64,000 nucleotides of DNA from Alsobacter metallidurans (lineage in GTDB: Bacteria > Pseudomonadota > Alphaproteobacteria > Rhizobiales > Beijerinckiaceae), in assembly GCF_014636935.1 (NCBI RefSeq), contig NZ_BMES01000002.1, forward strand, positions 2,105,148 through 2,169,147, in the 5' to 3' direction. Below, one piece after another: positions 8,652 to 16,616 of this stretch. A program made the translations under genes and the position numbers. The number at the start of each line of letters is the position of its first letter. Positions within the stretch are counted from its first letter, which is position 1. Under the pieces are notes generated by a model, which was not told where the DNA came from, did not search any database, and worked only from the letters and a program-made list of their open reading frames with translations.

Positions 8652-9671
8652 CTACGCCTTCGAGGTCGGTGCGAACTGCGCGACCTGGAGTATCTCGTCC
8701 ACGAGCCGCTGCGACGCCAGGGCCTCCGCCCCCGTGACCACGGGTGGGCGGCCGGTCGCGATCGCGTCGAGGAAGTCCGCGATCACGGCGCGATGGGCGT
8801 CGTGCGGGAAATCCATGATGTTCGCGCCGCTGCCCGTGCTGCCTTCGGCTTCCACGGTCTCGGTCCGGCCATCCACGAAAGCAAGTTGCAGGCGCCCGCC
8901 CACCAGCGACGCGAAGCCGCTTTGCCCGATGATCTCGATCCGCTCCGGGTAACCGGGCGGGGCCGCCGTGGTGGTCATCAGCGTGGCGGGCGAGCCGTTC
9001 GCGGTTTCGAGCAGGGCCGAGACGTAGTCCTCGGTCTCCATGCGATGCAGCGCCGTGGTGCGCGCCTGCGCGGCGACGACCCGCGACACGCCGACCAGCG
9101 ACCTGAAGAGGTCGAGAGAATGGATGGCCTGGGTCAGCAGCACGCCGCCGCCGTCGCGTGCGAACGTGCCGCGGCCGGGCTCATCGTAGTAGCTCTGCGG
9201 CCGCCACCAGGGCACCGACAACGAGGCGGCCTGGACCGGTCCCAGCTCGCCGCCGTCCAGCGCAGCCCGAAGACGCAGGCTGGCGGGCCGAAAGCGGTGC
9301 TGCAACACAACGCCGAGCGTCCGTCCGGTGCGCTCGGCCGCCGCCACCAGCTCCGCCCCGCGCGCGCTCGTGAGCTCGATCGGCTTCTCCACCAGCACGT
9401 GCTTGCCGGCCTCGAGGCAGCGCACCGACACGTCCCGGTGGCTGCTCGGCGGCGTCAGCACGATCACGGCGTCCACCTGCGGATCGACCAGCACGGCCTC
9501 GAGATCGGTTGTCACCCGAAACGGGAACTGCCGCGCGAAAGCGTCCGCCCGCTCCTGCGAGCGGCTCACCGCCCAGCAAACCTCAGCCCTGTCCTGCAGA
9601 TCGAGGAGGCTCTTGGAATGCGGCAGCGACGCCGGCCCCAGCCCCACGATCGCGACGCCGGTCCTGCTCAT
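8652..9671 (-). CDS. Gfo/Idh/MocA family oxidoreductase (second of a pair)
   Basis: A 339-residue NAD(P)-dependent dehydrogenase. The N-terminal Rossmann fold begins [10 protein letters not shown], and the family signature EKP ([14 protein letters not shown]) carries the lysine that helps bind cofactor and substrate. The C-terminal half is the alpha/beta substrate domain, with the helix [18 protein letters not shown] holding the usual catalytic-histidine position. It overlaps the upstream paralogue by four bases (ATGA), so the two are translationally coupled. These enzymes oxidise sugars, inositols or their derivatives. The neighbouring binding protein suggests an imported carbohydrate-like substrate, but its identity is unknown. 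Confidence 0.9.
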   Translation of the reverse strand: MSRTGVAIVGLGPASLPHSKSLLDLQDRAEVCWAVSRSQERADAFARQFPFRVTTDLEAVLVDPQVDAVIVLTPPSSHRDVSVRCLEAGKHVLVEKPIELTSARGAELVAAAERTGRTLGVVLQHRFRPASLRLRAALDGGELGPVQAASLSVPWWRPQSYYDEPGRGTFARDGGGVLLTQAIHSLDLFRSLVGVSRVVAAQARTTALHRMETEDYVSALLETANGSPATLMTTTAAPPGYPERIEIIGQSGFASLVGGRLQLAFVDGRTETVEAEGSTGSGANIMDFPHDAHRAVIADFLDAIATGRPPVVTGAEALASQRLVDEILQVAQFAPTSKA

Positions 9672-10714
9672 GCGAGAACTCCAGAATGGGAATGCGCCGG
9701 CCGCCCTTTTCCTGGCTCCAGCCGCACGGCCTGCGCCTGCGCCCGCAGGGCGAGCCGGCAAACCGTGAAGACGTGCCGCTGCGGCGCGGCGGTTTCGGTG
9801 CGGTCCGCCACGTCGCGGACGAGGTTGCGAAAGTAGAGCAGCGGCTCGCCCGAGGCGTCGATGTGGCGCATACCGGCCTTGTCGACCACGAACACGTGGT
9901 CGGTCCCGGGCCGCCCGGCGATGTCGACATATTTGCGCAGCTCGATCGTGCCCTCTGTGCCCAGGATCGTGAGACGCCCGTCGCCCCAGGTCGGCAGCCC
10001 ATCGGCCGTGAACCAGTCCACCCGCACATAGCCGCCGGCCCGGTCGCTGCGCAGCAGCACCTCGCCGAAATCCTCGAAGTCCGGCAGGTCCGGCCCGCCG
10101 AAGTGCCCTGTCGCAGACGCCACGATGGCGGCGTCCGTCGATCCGGTGAAATGCAGGAACTGGTCGATCTGGTGCGACGCGATGTCGGTCAGGATCCCGC
10201 CGAACCGCGCCTTGTCGAAGAACCAGTCCGGCCGGATCGCTCGGTTCAGCCGGTGCGGGCCGAGCCCGATGGTCTGCACCACCCGGCCGATCGCCCCGTC
10301 GGCGATCAGCTTGCCGGCCACGATCGTGGCCGGAACGATGAAGCGCTCCGAAAAGCACACCGAGAAGATCCGGCCCGTCTCGGCCACCGCCGCCTCCACG
10401 TCGGCGAGCTGCGCCGCCGTGGTGACGCCGGGCTTGTCGACCATCACGTCCTTGCCGGCCCGCATGGCCCACACCGCCAGCGCGGCGCGATCCGCCGGAA
10501 CGGCCGCGCACACGATCATGTCCACGGAGGCGTCGTCCAGCAGCGCGTCGCGGCTCGCCTCTCGAAGATCGGGGAAGCGTTCGCGAAAGCCCGCCAGAAC
10601 GCGTGGATCGGTCGTGTGCGGGTCGAAGCCGGCGCATGTCGCGCCGGCCTCCAGAAGGCCTCCCACCATGTGGAAGATGTGCCGGTGGTCCAGCCCGATG
10701 GCGGCGAACCGCAT
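9668..10714 (-). CDS. Gfo/Idh/MocA family oxidoreductase (first of a pair)
   Basis: A 348-residue member of the same family as the next gene but clearly divergent from it. The N-terminus reads MRFAAIGLDHRHIFHMVGG, a variant of the usual GxGxxG nucleotide motif. The lysine motif is VDKPG instead of EKP, and GGILTDIASHQIDQFLHFTG carries the histidine of the second domain. The start shares one base with the stop of the upstream binding-protein gene (TGATG), and the end overlaps the next gene by four bases. Two consecutive steps on one imported sugar or polyol, or a heteromeric enzyme, would fit; neither can be decided from sequence. Confidence 0.88.
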   Translation of the reverse strand: MRFAAIGLDHRHIFHMVGGLLEAGATCAGFDPHTTDPRVLAGFRERFPDLREASRDALLDDASVDMIVCAAVPADRAALAVWAMRAGKDVMVDKPGVTTAAQLADVEAAVAETGRIFSVCFSERFIVPATIVAGKLIADGAIGRVVQTIGLGPHRLNRAIRPDWFFDKARFGGILTDIASHQIDQFLHFTGSTDAAIVASATGHFGGPDLPDFEDFGEVLLRSDRAGGYVRVDWFTADGLPTWGDGRLTILGTEGTIELRKYVDIAGRPGTDHVFVVDKAGMRHIDASGEPLLYFRNLVRDVADRTETAAPQRHVFTVCRLALRAQAQAVRLEPGKGRPAHSHSGVLA

Positions 10715-11895
10715 CAGTTCGGCGCTCCGTGGCCGACGCCGATCTCCTGGTCCCAGCGCCGGAACGCCGCCACAAGGCGCTCGGGCGTCAGCGGCGGCCG
10801 CGTCGGCGTCTTGGCGATCAGGTCGTCATACATCGGCCGGCCGTACTCCTTCAGCACGTCGCGGCTTTCCTGCGGGGCCATCGCGAGCGTCACGCCCTTG
10901 ATGGCGGGGCCCGGGTAGAAATAGCCCTTGTCGTAGGTGGCCGACTGCGCCTCCGGCTTCAGCATGTAGGCCATCAGCGCCAGCAGCGCCGGCAGCTTGG
11001 CTTCCGCAGTGCCTTTCGGAATGCACATGAACTGCGTGTCCGGAATCCAGTGCGTGTTGGCGAGCACGAACACCTCCGCCTCCTTCGGCACGATGCCGAG
11101 CGCACGCGGGTTGATGTCCCACCCGAAGGTCGAGACGATCACGTCGCGGGTGCCCTCGCCGAGCTCCTTCATGGTGGGCGTGGTGCCGCCCGGATAATAG
11201 TCGATGCCGGTCCCGAGCTCCTTCAGGTAAGCCCAGGTTTTGTCCCAGCCCTTCATGGGGTCGGACGGATCGGCGTCGTTCAGGATGTAGGGAAGGCCTT
11301 GCAGAAAGGTCCAGCCCGGCCCGGAATTCACCGGCCGCGCATAGGTGAAGCGCTTCGGGTTCTGCTTCACATAGGCCAGGAACTCCTCGGCCGTCTTCGG
11401 CACGGTCTTGAGCCGGTCCGGCGCATATTCGAACAGCGGCCCGGAGGGCGAATACACCACCGCGACGCCTTCGTTCTGGCCGAAGTTACGCTGCATCATC
11501 AGCGCCTGCTCGTGATAAACCTCCTCGGCCTTGGGCAGCTCGGACGCGCGCGACTTCCACACATCGATCCAAAGCCCCTGCTGGATGCCGTCCGACATGG
11601 CGCCCGGCCCGGTCAGCACGAGATCGATGTCGACGCGATTCGCCTGCTGCTGCGCCTTGATCTTGGCCGGCAGCTCGGGCGACGGCGCCCGCGTGAAGGT
11701 GGCGCGCGACACCAGCTTGGGGTTTTCGCGCACGAACCGCTCGATCGCGGCCTGCGTCAGCTGCAGATTGCCGGCGACGTCGACGATACTGAGTTGCACC
11801 GGCGCGGCGGCTGTCTGTCCGAAGGCGCCTGTCGCCTGCAGGGCCGCAAGCCCGGCCGCTCCGCCGAGCACGCGACGGCGTGTGAGATTGGTCAT
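10714..11895 (-). CDS. Extracellular solute-binding protein, Tat-exported, without permease genes
   Basis: A 393-residue periplasmic binding protein. The N-terminus carries a twin-arginine signal (TRRRVLGGAAGLAAL) with likely cleavage after an Ala-rich hydrophobic stretch near residue 26-31. The body looks like a family-1 (maltose/iron/polyamine type) ABC binding protein, for example IDLVLTGPGAMSDGIQQGLW and VAVVYSPSGPLFEY. The ATG at 11895 has a GGGGAGGA ribosome-binding site. It is the first gene of a three-gene unit with two Gfo/Idh/MocA dehydrogenases. No ABC permease or ATPase gene is near, so it must use a transporter encoded elsewhere or act as a sensor or buffer. Confidence 0.88.
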   Translation of the reverse strand: MTNLTRRRVLGGAAGLAALQATGAFGQTAAAPVQLSIVDVAGNLQLTQAAIERFVRENPKLVSRATFTRAPSPELPAKIKAQQQANRVDIDLVLTGPGAMSDGIQQGLWIDVWKSRASELPKAEEVYHEQALMMQRNFGQNEGVAVVYSPSGPLFEYAPDRLKTVPKTAEEFLAYVKQNPKRFTYARPVNSGPGWTFLQGLPYILNDADPSDPMKGWDKTWAYLKELGTGIDYYPGGTTPTMKELGEGTRDVIVSTFGWDINPRALGIVPKEAEVFVLANTHWIPDTQFMCIPKGTAEAKLPALLALMAYMLKPEAQSATYDKGYFYPGPAIKGVTLAMAPQESRDVLKEYGRPMYDDLIAKTPTRPPLTPERLVAAFRRWDQEIGVGHGAPN

Positions 11896-12099
11896 GGTTC
11901 CTCCCCGAAGTCCGGGCCGTCTGTTGCGGCCGTTACTCCCCGTCGGACCGTTCAACACGGTCGGGCGGGCGCGCCTCGGCGAAAACCGAAACGCCTGCCA
12001 TCCTGACCGAACGCAGGGTTGATGCAACCGCCGTTTGCGGAGCCTCTCGCAACGGAGCAGTGCAGCGGACGCGCGGAACGAGCCAGCCGCGCACGCAAC

Positions 12100-12126
12100 A
12101 AAAAACCCCAGGCTTTCGCACTGGGG
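12100..12126 (-). terminator. Rho-independent terminator of tRNA-Val
   Basis: Reading the minus strand, a 6-bp CCCCAG/CTGGGG stem with a 9-base loop is followed by six T residues. It lies 24 bases beyond the 3' end of the tRNA-Val gene and in the right orientation to end its transcript. Confidence 0.8.
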
Positions 12127-12150
12127 CTTTCCGCGGCTATGAGGCCGAAA

Positions 12151-12225
<75 letters not shown>

Positions 12226-12294
12226 GGCGTCGACGCGAGGTCGACCGCGAGTGGCGCGGGTATAGCCACTCGGTTCGGAGATGGCAAGCCTCGA

Positions 12295-12678
12295 TCAGGC
12301 CGCCTGGAGCAGCTTCTGGACCTCGTTCACCAGATCGCGCAGGTGGAACGGCTTGGACAGCACCTTGGCGTCCTTGGGGGCCTGTGAGTCGGGGTTCAGC
12401 GCCACGGCCGCGAAGCCGGTGATGAACATGACCTTGATGTCGGGGTCGAGCTCCGTGGCGCGGCGCGCCAGCTCGATGCCGTCCATCTCGGGCATCACAA
12501 TGTCGGTGAGCAGCAGCTCGAACGGTTCTTCGCGCAAACGATTATAGGCCGACAGCCCGTTGTCGAACGAAGCGACGTTGTACCCGGCGTTCTCCAGCGC
12601 CTTGACCAGAAACCGACGCATGTCGTTGTCGTCTTCGGCCAGGAGGATGCGGGTCGTGATGGTGGTTTCAGAAGACAT
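12295..12678 (-). CDS. cpdR: Single-domain response regulator CpdR
   Basis: A 127-residue receiver domain with no output domain. The acidic pocket is AEDD (residues 14-17), the phosphorylation site D59 sits in LLLTDIVMPEMDG, and the conserved lysine is in LSKPFHLRDL. The segments RRFLVKALENAGY and FITGFAAVALN are typical of alphaproteobacterial CpdR. In Caulobacter CpdR is phosphorylated through CckA-ChpT and, when unphosphorylated, primes ClpXP to degrade CtrA pathway and other substrates at the cell pole. The divergent neighbour is N-formylglutamate amidohydrolase, an arrangement I recall from other Rhizobiales. The 136-bp gap between them should hold both promoters. Confidence 0.9.
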   Translation of the reverse strand: MSSETTITTRILLAEDDNDMRRFLVKALENAGYNVASFDNGLSAYNRLREEPFELLLTDIVMPEMDGIELARRATELDPDIKVMFITGFAAVALNPDSQAPKDAKVLSKPFHLRDLVNEVQKLLQAA

Positions 12679-12814
12679 GGAGAACTCCGGACGACATCCT
12701 CATGAAGCGCGATGAGGGTAAATTTCCCGTGAAAGACGATACCCGTCCCGATCGTGGACAGCTCGGACGGTTGCAGGCAGACTTCATACCAGCCTTTGCG
12801 CTCGCGGACACCCG

Positions 12815-13705
12815 ATGACACACAGCCCCGCCGACCTGTTCGCTCCCGCTTTCCAGATCCACGAACCGGCCGCGCTGGCGACCCCGCTGGTGTTCAACTC
12901 CCCGCACTCCGGCCGCATCTACCCGGACAGCTTCGTGGCGGCCTCGCGGCTCGACGCGCTGACGCTGCGCCGTTCGGAGGACACCTTCGTGGACGAGCTC
13001 TTCGCCGAAGTGGTCGGCCGGGGCGCGCCCTTGATGACGGCTCACTTTCCGCGCGCCTATCTGGACGTGAACCGCGAGCCCTATGAGCTTGACCCGCGCA
13101 TGTTCGACGGCCGCCTCCCGGCCTACGCGAACACGCGTTCGATGCGGGTCGCGGGCGGGCTCGGCACCATCGCGCGCATCGTCGGCGACGCGCAGGAGAT
13201 CTACGCCAGGCGCCTGCCCGTCGACGAGGCGCTGCAGCGCATCGACCAGATCTACAAGCCTTACCACCGCGCCCTCGACAAGTTGCTGCAAAGGAGCCTG
13301 CGCCGTTTCGGCACGGTCTTGCTGGTGGATTGCCATTCCATGCCGACCGGCGTGGCGAACAGGGATGACCATTCGCGCGCCGACGTGGTGATCGGCGATC
13401 GCTACGGGTCCAGCGCGGCGGGGCTGTTCGCAGACGTGATCGAGCACGAACTTTATACCCGCGGCTATGTGGTGGCCCGCAACAAGCCCTATGCGGGCGG
13501 TTTCATCACGGAGCACTACGGCGATCCGGCCGGCGGCTGCCACGCAATCCAGATCGAAATCTGCCGCGGCCTCTACATGGATGAGCGCAAGTTCACGCGC
13601 ACGGCCAATTTCGCCCGGGTGTCGCAGGACCTGATGGCGGTCGCGGACGCGCTGATAAGAGAAATCGACCTGTATCGGAGCGCAGGCCGGCTGGCGGCCG
13701 AGTAG
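12815..13705 (+). CDS. N-formylglutamate amidohydrolase
   Basis: A 296-residue enzyme of the N-formylglutamate deformylase family. The metal-binding N-terminal motif is FNSPHSGRIYP, followed by RSEDTFVDELF; LLVDCHSMP and the ENALPR-like C-terminal region (EICRGLYMDE) are also present. The family hydrolyses N-formyl-L-glutamate to formate and glutamate in histidine degradation, but no other hut gene is nearby, so the physiological substrate may be a different N-formyl or N-acyl amino acid. It stands alone on the plus strand and converges with the small RNA candidate that ends just beyond its stop. Confidence 0.88.
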   Translation: MTHSPADLFAPAFQIHEPAALATPLVFNSPHSGRIYPDSFVAASRLDALTLRRSEDTFVDELFAEVVGRGAPLMTAHFPRAYLDVNREPYELDPRMFDGRLPAYANTRSMRVAGGLGTIARIVGDAQEIYARRLPVDEALQRIDQIYKPYHRALDKLLQRSLRRFGTVLLVDCHSMPTGVANRDDHSRADVVIGDRYGSSAAGLFADVIEHELYTRGYVVARNKPYAGGFITEHYGDPAGGCHAIQIEICRGLYMDERKFTRTANFARVSQDLMAVADALIREIDLYRSAGRLAAE

Positions 13706-13721
13706 CCTCGCAAGCCCCCCT

Positions 13722-13817
13722 GAAAAGAAAGAGGCCGCCAGCGATGCCGGCGGCCCAAGTCTAGGGAGGAAACGCCCAAGGAGGGCTACGTCGAACGCGC
13801 GAGGCGCGTCCCAACGC
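13722..13817 (-). ncRNA. mmgR: Probable suhB/mmgR (alpha-r8) family small RNA
   Basis: On the minus strand a short structured transcript is visible. A small hairpin GCCC-TCCTT-GGGC (13786-13774) is followed by an unpaired pyrimidine stretch TTTCCTCCCTAG and then a strong terminator hairpin GGCCGCC/GGCGGCC (13755-13733) with the T-rich tail TCTTTCTTTTC. The two exposed TCCT motifs look like anti-Shine-Dalgarno seed regions. The sequence and its place between the amidohydrolase and an inositol-monophosphatase-family gene match my recollection of the suhB/MmgR sRNA, which limits polyhydroxybutyrate granules in Sinorhizobium. The 3' end is well defined; the 5' end (13800 to 13817) is uncertain. 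Confidence 0.78.
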
Positions 13818-13823
13818 CCGATG

Positions 13824-13852
13824 AATATCGCATTGCACTGCACAATTTACAA
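13824..13852 (-). promoter_or_regulatory. Candidate sigma-70 promoter of the small RNA
   Basis: On the minus strand TTGTAA (13852-13847) and GATATT (13829-13824) are separated by 17 bases, each matching four of six consensus positions. It would start transcription near 13817, about 95 bases before the terminator end. This is a proposal from spacing and consensus only. Confidence 0.4.
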
Positions 13853-13884
13853 GAGCCTTTTCGCCCAGATCCGCAAGCTGCCTC

Positions 13885-13901
13885 ACATCAAAAATTGATG
13901 T
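13885..13901. promoter_or_regulatory. Perfect palindrome upstream of the small RNA promoter
   Basis: ACATCAA-AAA-TTGATGT forms 7-bp perfect arms with a 3-bp AT-only centre, about 70 bases upstream of the proposed small RNA start. It is an AT-rich island in a GC-rich background and looks like a regulator binding site. The rest of the gap to hisN (13902-14198) shows no coding sequence I would support. Confidence 0.4.
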
Positions 13902-14198
13902 TGCGCCCCAATTAGCCACTGTTTTCCGGCATGCGTGCACTGCAGCACAGCCCCCACACGAACCTGATAGTTCGCGTATGAACCCTCCAGAGCTTCGACC
14001 CCGGGCGACCTCCGTTTGCCAACGCGTCGGCGTTTCACTATCACGGCCGGGCTTCGTGCCTCGGCCTCGCACGCGTGAGCCTCGGGCGCGACGGCGGACC
14101 TCCGAACGCAGCTTGCGCGGCTTTGGCGGAACGCTGCATTCTGCGCCGGGCGGGCGGCCAGTCCGTTCCGGCGCCCTTGCGTCAAACGGGATGGATCG

Positions 14199-14981
14199 AT
14201 GACGGCCGTCGACTTCGCTGCATTCGTGGACGACCTCGCCACCCTGTCCGGCAAGGCGATCCTGCCGTTCTTCCGCACCACCATGGCGGCGGCGGACAAG
14301 TCGCGCGGCGGCGTGTTCGATCCCGTGACCGAGGCCGACCGCGCCGGCGAGGCCGCCATGCGGCAGATGATCAAGCGCACCTTCCCGTCGCACGGCATCG
14401 TCGGCGAGGAATATGGAGACGAGCGCACCGACGCCGAGTTCGTCTGGGTTCTGGACCCGATCGACGGCACCAAGGCGTTCATCTCCGGCCTGCCGACCTG
14501 GGGCACGCTGATCGGGCTCACGCGCAACGGCGAGCCCTGCTACGGCATGATGCACCAGCCATTCACACGCGAGCGTTTCGCAGGCGACGGCGGCGAGGCG
14601 AAATGGCGCGGCCCTACCGGCGAGCGCGTGCTGCGCAGCCGCACGGGCGTGAGTCTGGCCGACGCGACCATCTCCTGCACCACGCCTCGCATGTTCGAGG
14701 GCGCGGAGCTCGAATCCTTCGAGCGGGTCGAGAAGGAGGCCCGGCTCGCCCGCTTCGGCTGCGATTGCTACGCCTACTGCATGCTGGCCGCCGGCCTCAT
14801 CGACGTCGTGATCGAAACGAGCTTGAAGCCCTACGACATCGTCGCGCTTGCGCCGATCATCCAGGGCGCAGGCGGCGTCGTGACAACCTGGTCGGGCGAG
14901 TCCCCGGCCAAGGGCGGCGCCGTCGTGGCGGCCGGCGACCCACGGCTGCACGAACAGGTGCTGCGGCTGCTGAACGCGTGA
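14199..14981 (+). CDS. hisN: Histidinol-phosphatase, inositol monophosphatase family
   Basis: A 260-residue Mg-dependent phosphatase. The metal ligands are visible: VGEEYGDE (E70-E71), WVLDPIDGTKAF (D86, D89) and the C-terminal KPYDIVALAPII. The short N-terminus and residues around FISGLPTWGTLIGL match the HisN subgroup, which dephosphorylates histidinol phosphate in the histidine pathway of actinobacteria and alphaproteobacteria; other family members act on inositol phosphate, so that is the alternative. It stops one base before the stop of the convergent alpha/beta hydrolase gene. Upstream lies the suhB/mmgR-like small RNA, transcribed away from it. Confidence 0.85.
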   Translation: MTAVDFAAFVDDLATLSGKAILPFFRTTMAAADKSRGGVFDPVTEADRAGEAAMRQMIKRTFPSHGIVGEEYGDERTDAEFVWVLDPIDGTKAFISGLPTWGTLIGLTRNGEPCYGMMHQPFTRERFAGDGGEAKWRGPTGERVLRSRTGVSLADATISCTTPRMFEGAELESFERVEKEARLARFGCDCYAYCMLAAGLIDVVIETSLKPYDIVALAPIIQGAGGVVTTWSGESPAKGGAVVAAGDPRLHEQVLRLLNA

Positions 14982-15974
14982 TCACGCCAGGGCGGGTTCG
15001 GTCCCGGCTCTTGCGGCATCAGCCTTCGCCGGAGGGGCGGCGCCCGGAATAAACGCGTCGAACGCGGCCCAGAACAGGCTCCGATAAGCATCGCGCTCCA
15101 CCAGCAACTCGTGCATCGCGCCCGGCAGGATCACGGCCCGTCCGGCCTTGAGGCGCGCCGCGAACCGCTCGGCCGCCGCCGTCACGGTGACGACGTCGGC
15201 CGTTCCGGCCACGATCAGCATCGGCGTCGCGATCTGCAGCGGCACGTTGGGATCGCGAAACGGCTCCATGGCGCGAAAGGCCGCATGCACCCAGCCGATG
15301 GTGGGGTCGCCCAGCGCCAGCTCCGGCGCCGCCGCGATGATGTCGGCCGTCCGCGCATACCTGGCCGGATCGGAGGTCAGCGGATTGTCGGCGAACGGCT
15401 TCGTGTTCACGGCCGTCTGACCGCCGCCCGGGATGTAGGCTCCGCCAAGCCCGAGCACGTCGAGCGCCGCAGCGAGCAGGCGAACGCGCCGGGGGCGGCG
15501 CAGGCCCGAGATCTCGATCATTGGCGCGGATAAGACGACCCGGTCGAACAGGTCCGGCGTTTGCATCAGCGCGCGCAGCAGCACGCAACCGCCCATGGAA
15601 TGCGCCAGGGCGAAATAAGGCGCCGGGCACGAGCGGCGCACCACGTCCCCCATCACGGCATGGAGATCGGCGTCGAAGTCCGCGAAGTCGTCGACATGGC
15701 CCTTGCGGGGATCGACCAGCAGCCGCTCGGAGCCGCCCTGCCCGCGCCAGTCGAACGCCACCACGGCGAAACCGCGCCGTCGTAGTTCGGCGATGACCTC
15801 GAAATATTTCTCGATGAACTCGGACCGGCCCTGCAGGATGCAGACCGTCCCGCGGGTCCGCCGGGACGTCGGCCGCCAGCGCGCGACGCGCAGGCGCACG
15901 CCGCCCGCGCTGGTCACCGTCCCGGTGACGGGGTTGGACGGGATCGGATTACCAGGGGTCGCAACGAGGTCCAC
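14982..15974 (-). CDS. Alpha/beta hydrolase, lysophospholipase (PldB-like)
   Basis: A 330-residue serine hydrolase. The nucleophile elbow is AHSMGG, the oxyanion-side motif is FDWRGQGGSER, the acid is in GTADVVT and the catalytic histidine in PGAMHELLVE, so the triad is complete. ILQGRSEFIEKYFEVIAEL is typical of the lysophospholipase L2/monoacylglycerol lipase group. There is no signal peptide. It would release fatty acids from lysophospholipids or monoacylglycerols, but substrate specificity within this family is not readable. The gene is convergent with hisN and abuts it with no spacer. Confidence 0.85.
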   Translation of the reverse strand: MDLVATPGNPIPSNPVTGTVTSAGGVRLRVARWRPTSRRTRGTVCILQGRSEFIEKYFEVIAELRRRGFAVVAFDWRGQGGSERLLVDPRKGHVDDFADFDADLHAVMGDVVRRSCPAPYFALAHSMGGCVLLRALMQTPDLFDRVVLSAPMIEISGLRRPRRVRLLAAALDVLGLGGAYIPGGGQTAVNTKPFADNPLTSDPARYARTADIIAAAPELALGDPTIGWVHAAFRAMEPFRDPNVPLQIATPMLIVAGTADVVTVTAAAERFAARLKAGRAVILPGAMHELLVERDAYRSLFWAAFDAFIPGAAPPAKADAARAGTEPALA

Positions 15975-16038
15975 GATCGCTCCTGCAGGTGCTGCGAAGC
16001 GTTATACGCCATCGACGGCCATCTGACAGGGTCCGGCG

Positions 16039-16368
16039 TCAGAGCCGTGCGTCGGCAGACTTGCGCGCGCCCGGGTCGGCGCCGCCTTGGACGGGCGCGA
16101 GCCCGGTGATTTCACCCGTGAAGGCGTCCACCACCGTGCGCACGCGCTGGCCGCGGGGGCTGGACGCCTCGGCCAGCCAAAGCGCGCCTTTCCGGCGGAC
16201 GTTCCTGATGTCCGAGTACCCCTGCCGCCCGAGAACGGTCTCGACCGCGCCCGGCTCCAGGCCGCCTCGCGAGACGTCGTCGCCGGCGCGCGCGGTCGGA
16301 GGGCCGAACGCAAGCGCGCCCGCAAGCAGGGAGGAGCAGACAAGGGCTGATCGAACGAAAGCGCGCAT
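16039..16368 (-). CDS. Small secreted PepSY-like protein
   Basis: A 109-residue protein with a clear signal peptide (hydrophobic core ALVCSSLLAGALAFG, likely cleavage after TARA near residue 28). The mature part is essentially one PepSY-like repeat: a helix LEPGAVETVLGRQGY followed by strands ending VVDAFTGEITGL. PepSY-type domains are found in periplasmic protease inhibitors and membrane-associated reductases; the function of this stand-alone copy is unknown. It is related to the longer secreted protein encoded at 17203-18186, and the two flank the hsp20 gene on the opposite strand. Confidence 0.7.
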   Translation of the reverse strand: MRAFVRSALVCSSLLAGALAFGPPTARAGDDVSRGGLEPGAVETVLGRQGYSDIRNVRRKGALWLAEASSPRGQRVRTVVDAFTGEITGLAPVQGGADPGARKSADARL

Positions 16369-16498
16369 GGGGTCAAACTTTCGGGAGCCGCCGCTGGTCC
16401 CGCCTTGGCGTCTCCTATGTCGCCTTCACCCTGAACGGCGTTGGAAAACTTCGTTCACGCGCCGTTCATGCGCGTCGGCGGGATCGCGCGAAGGGGGT

Positions 16499-16526
16499 CT
16501 TGAAGGTCGGAAAACCGATGCCCACC
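16499..16526 (+). promoter_or_regulatory. Candidate heat-shock (RpoH) promoter of hsp20
   Basis: CTTGAA (16499-16504), a 16-base spacer and CCCACC (16521-16526) resemble the sigma-32 consensus (CTTGAA and CCCCAT-type -10). It would start transcription near 16533, immediately before the hairpins of the thermometer, leaving an 84-base leader before the hsp20 start. Confidence 0.5.
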
Positions 16527-16532
16527 TGAGGG

Positions 16533-16616
16533 ATGCGCAGGCCACAATGGCTGCGCTGAACGGCCGGTCCGGCCATCCGGCGGACCGCCCGCATGTCGCT
16601 TCTAGGAGGATATGCT
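16533..16616 (+). promoter_or_regulatory. ROSE-type RNA thermometer in the hsp20 leader
   Basis: Three consecutive hairpins are visible: GCGCAG/CTGCGC (16535-16556), CGGTCCG/CGGACCG (16565-16587), and a last one, GCAT/ATGC (16591-16615), that encloses the ribosome-binding site. In the last hairpin the conserved T-C-G-C-T (16596-16600) faces AGGA (16607-16610) with the central G left over. This is the hallmark of ROSE elements, where the U-U/C-G-C-U strand with a bulged G sequesters the Shine-Dalgarno sequence until heat melts it. Consistent with the small heat-shock gene it precedes. Confidence 0.85.

Noticed and set aside
12668..13843. A minus-strand 391-codon frame opposite N-formylglutamate amidohydrolase
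   Set aside because: Antisense to a recognised enzyme and overlapping the small RNA. No domain in its translation.
13761..14951. A minus-strand 396-codon frame opposite hisN
   Set aside because: Antisense to the metal-site motifs of hisN. Composition typical of GC-rich shadow frames.
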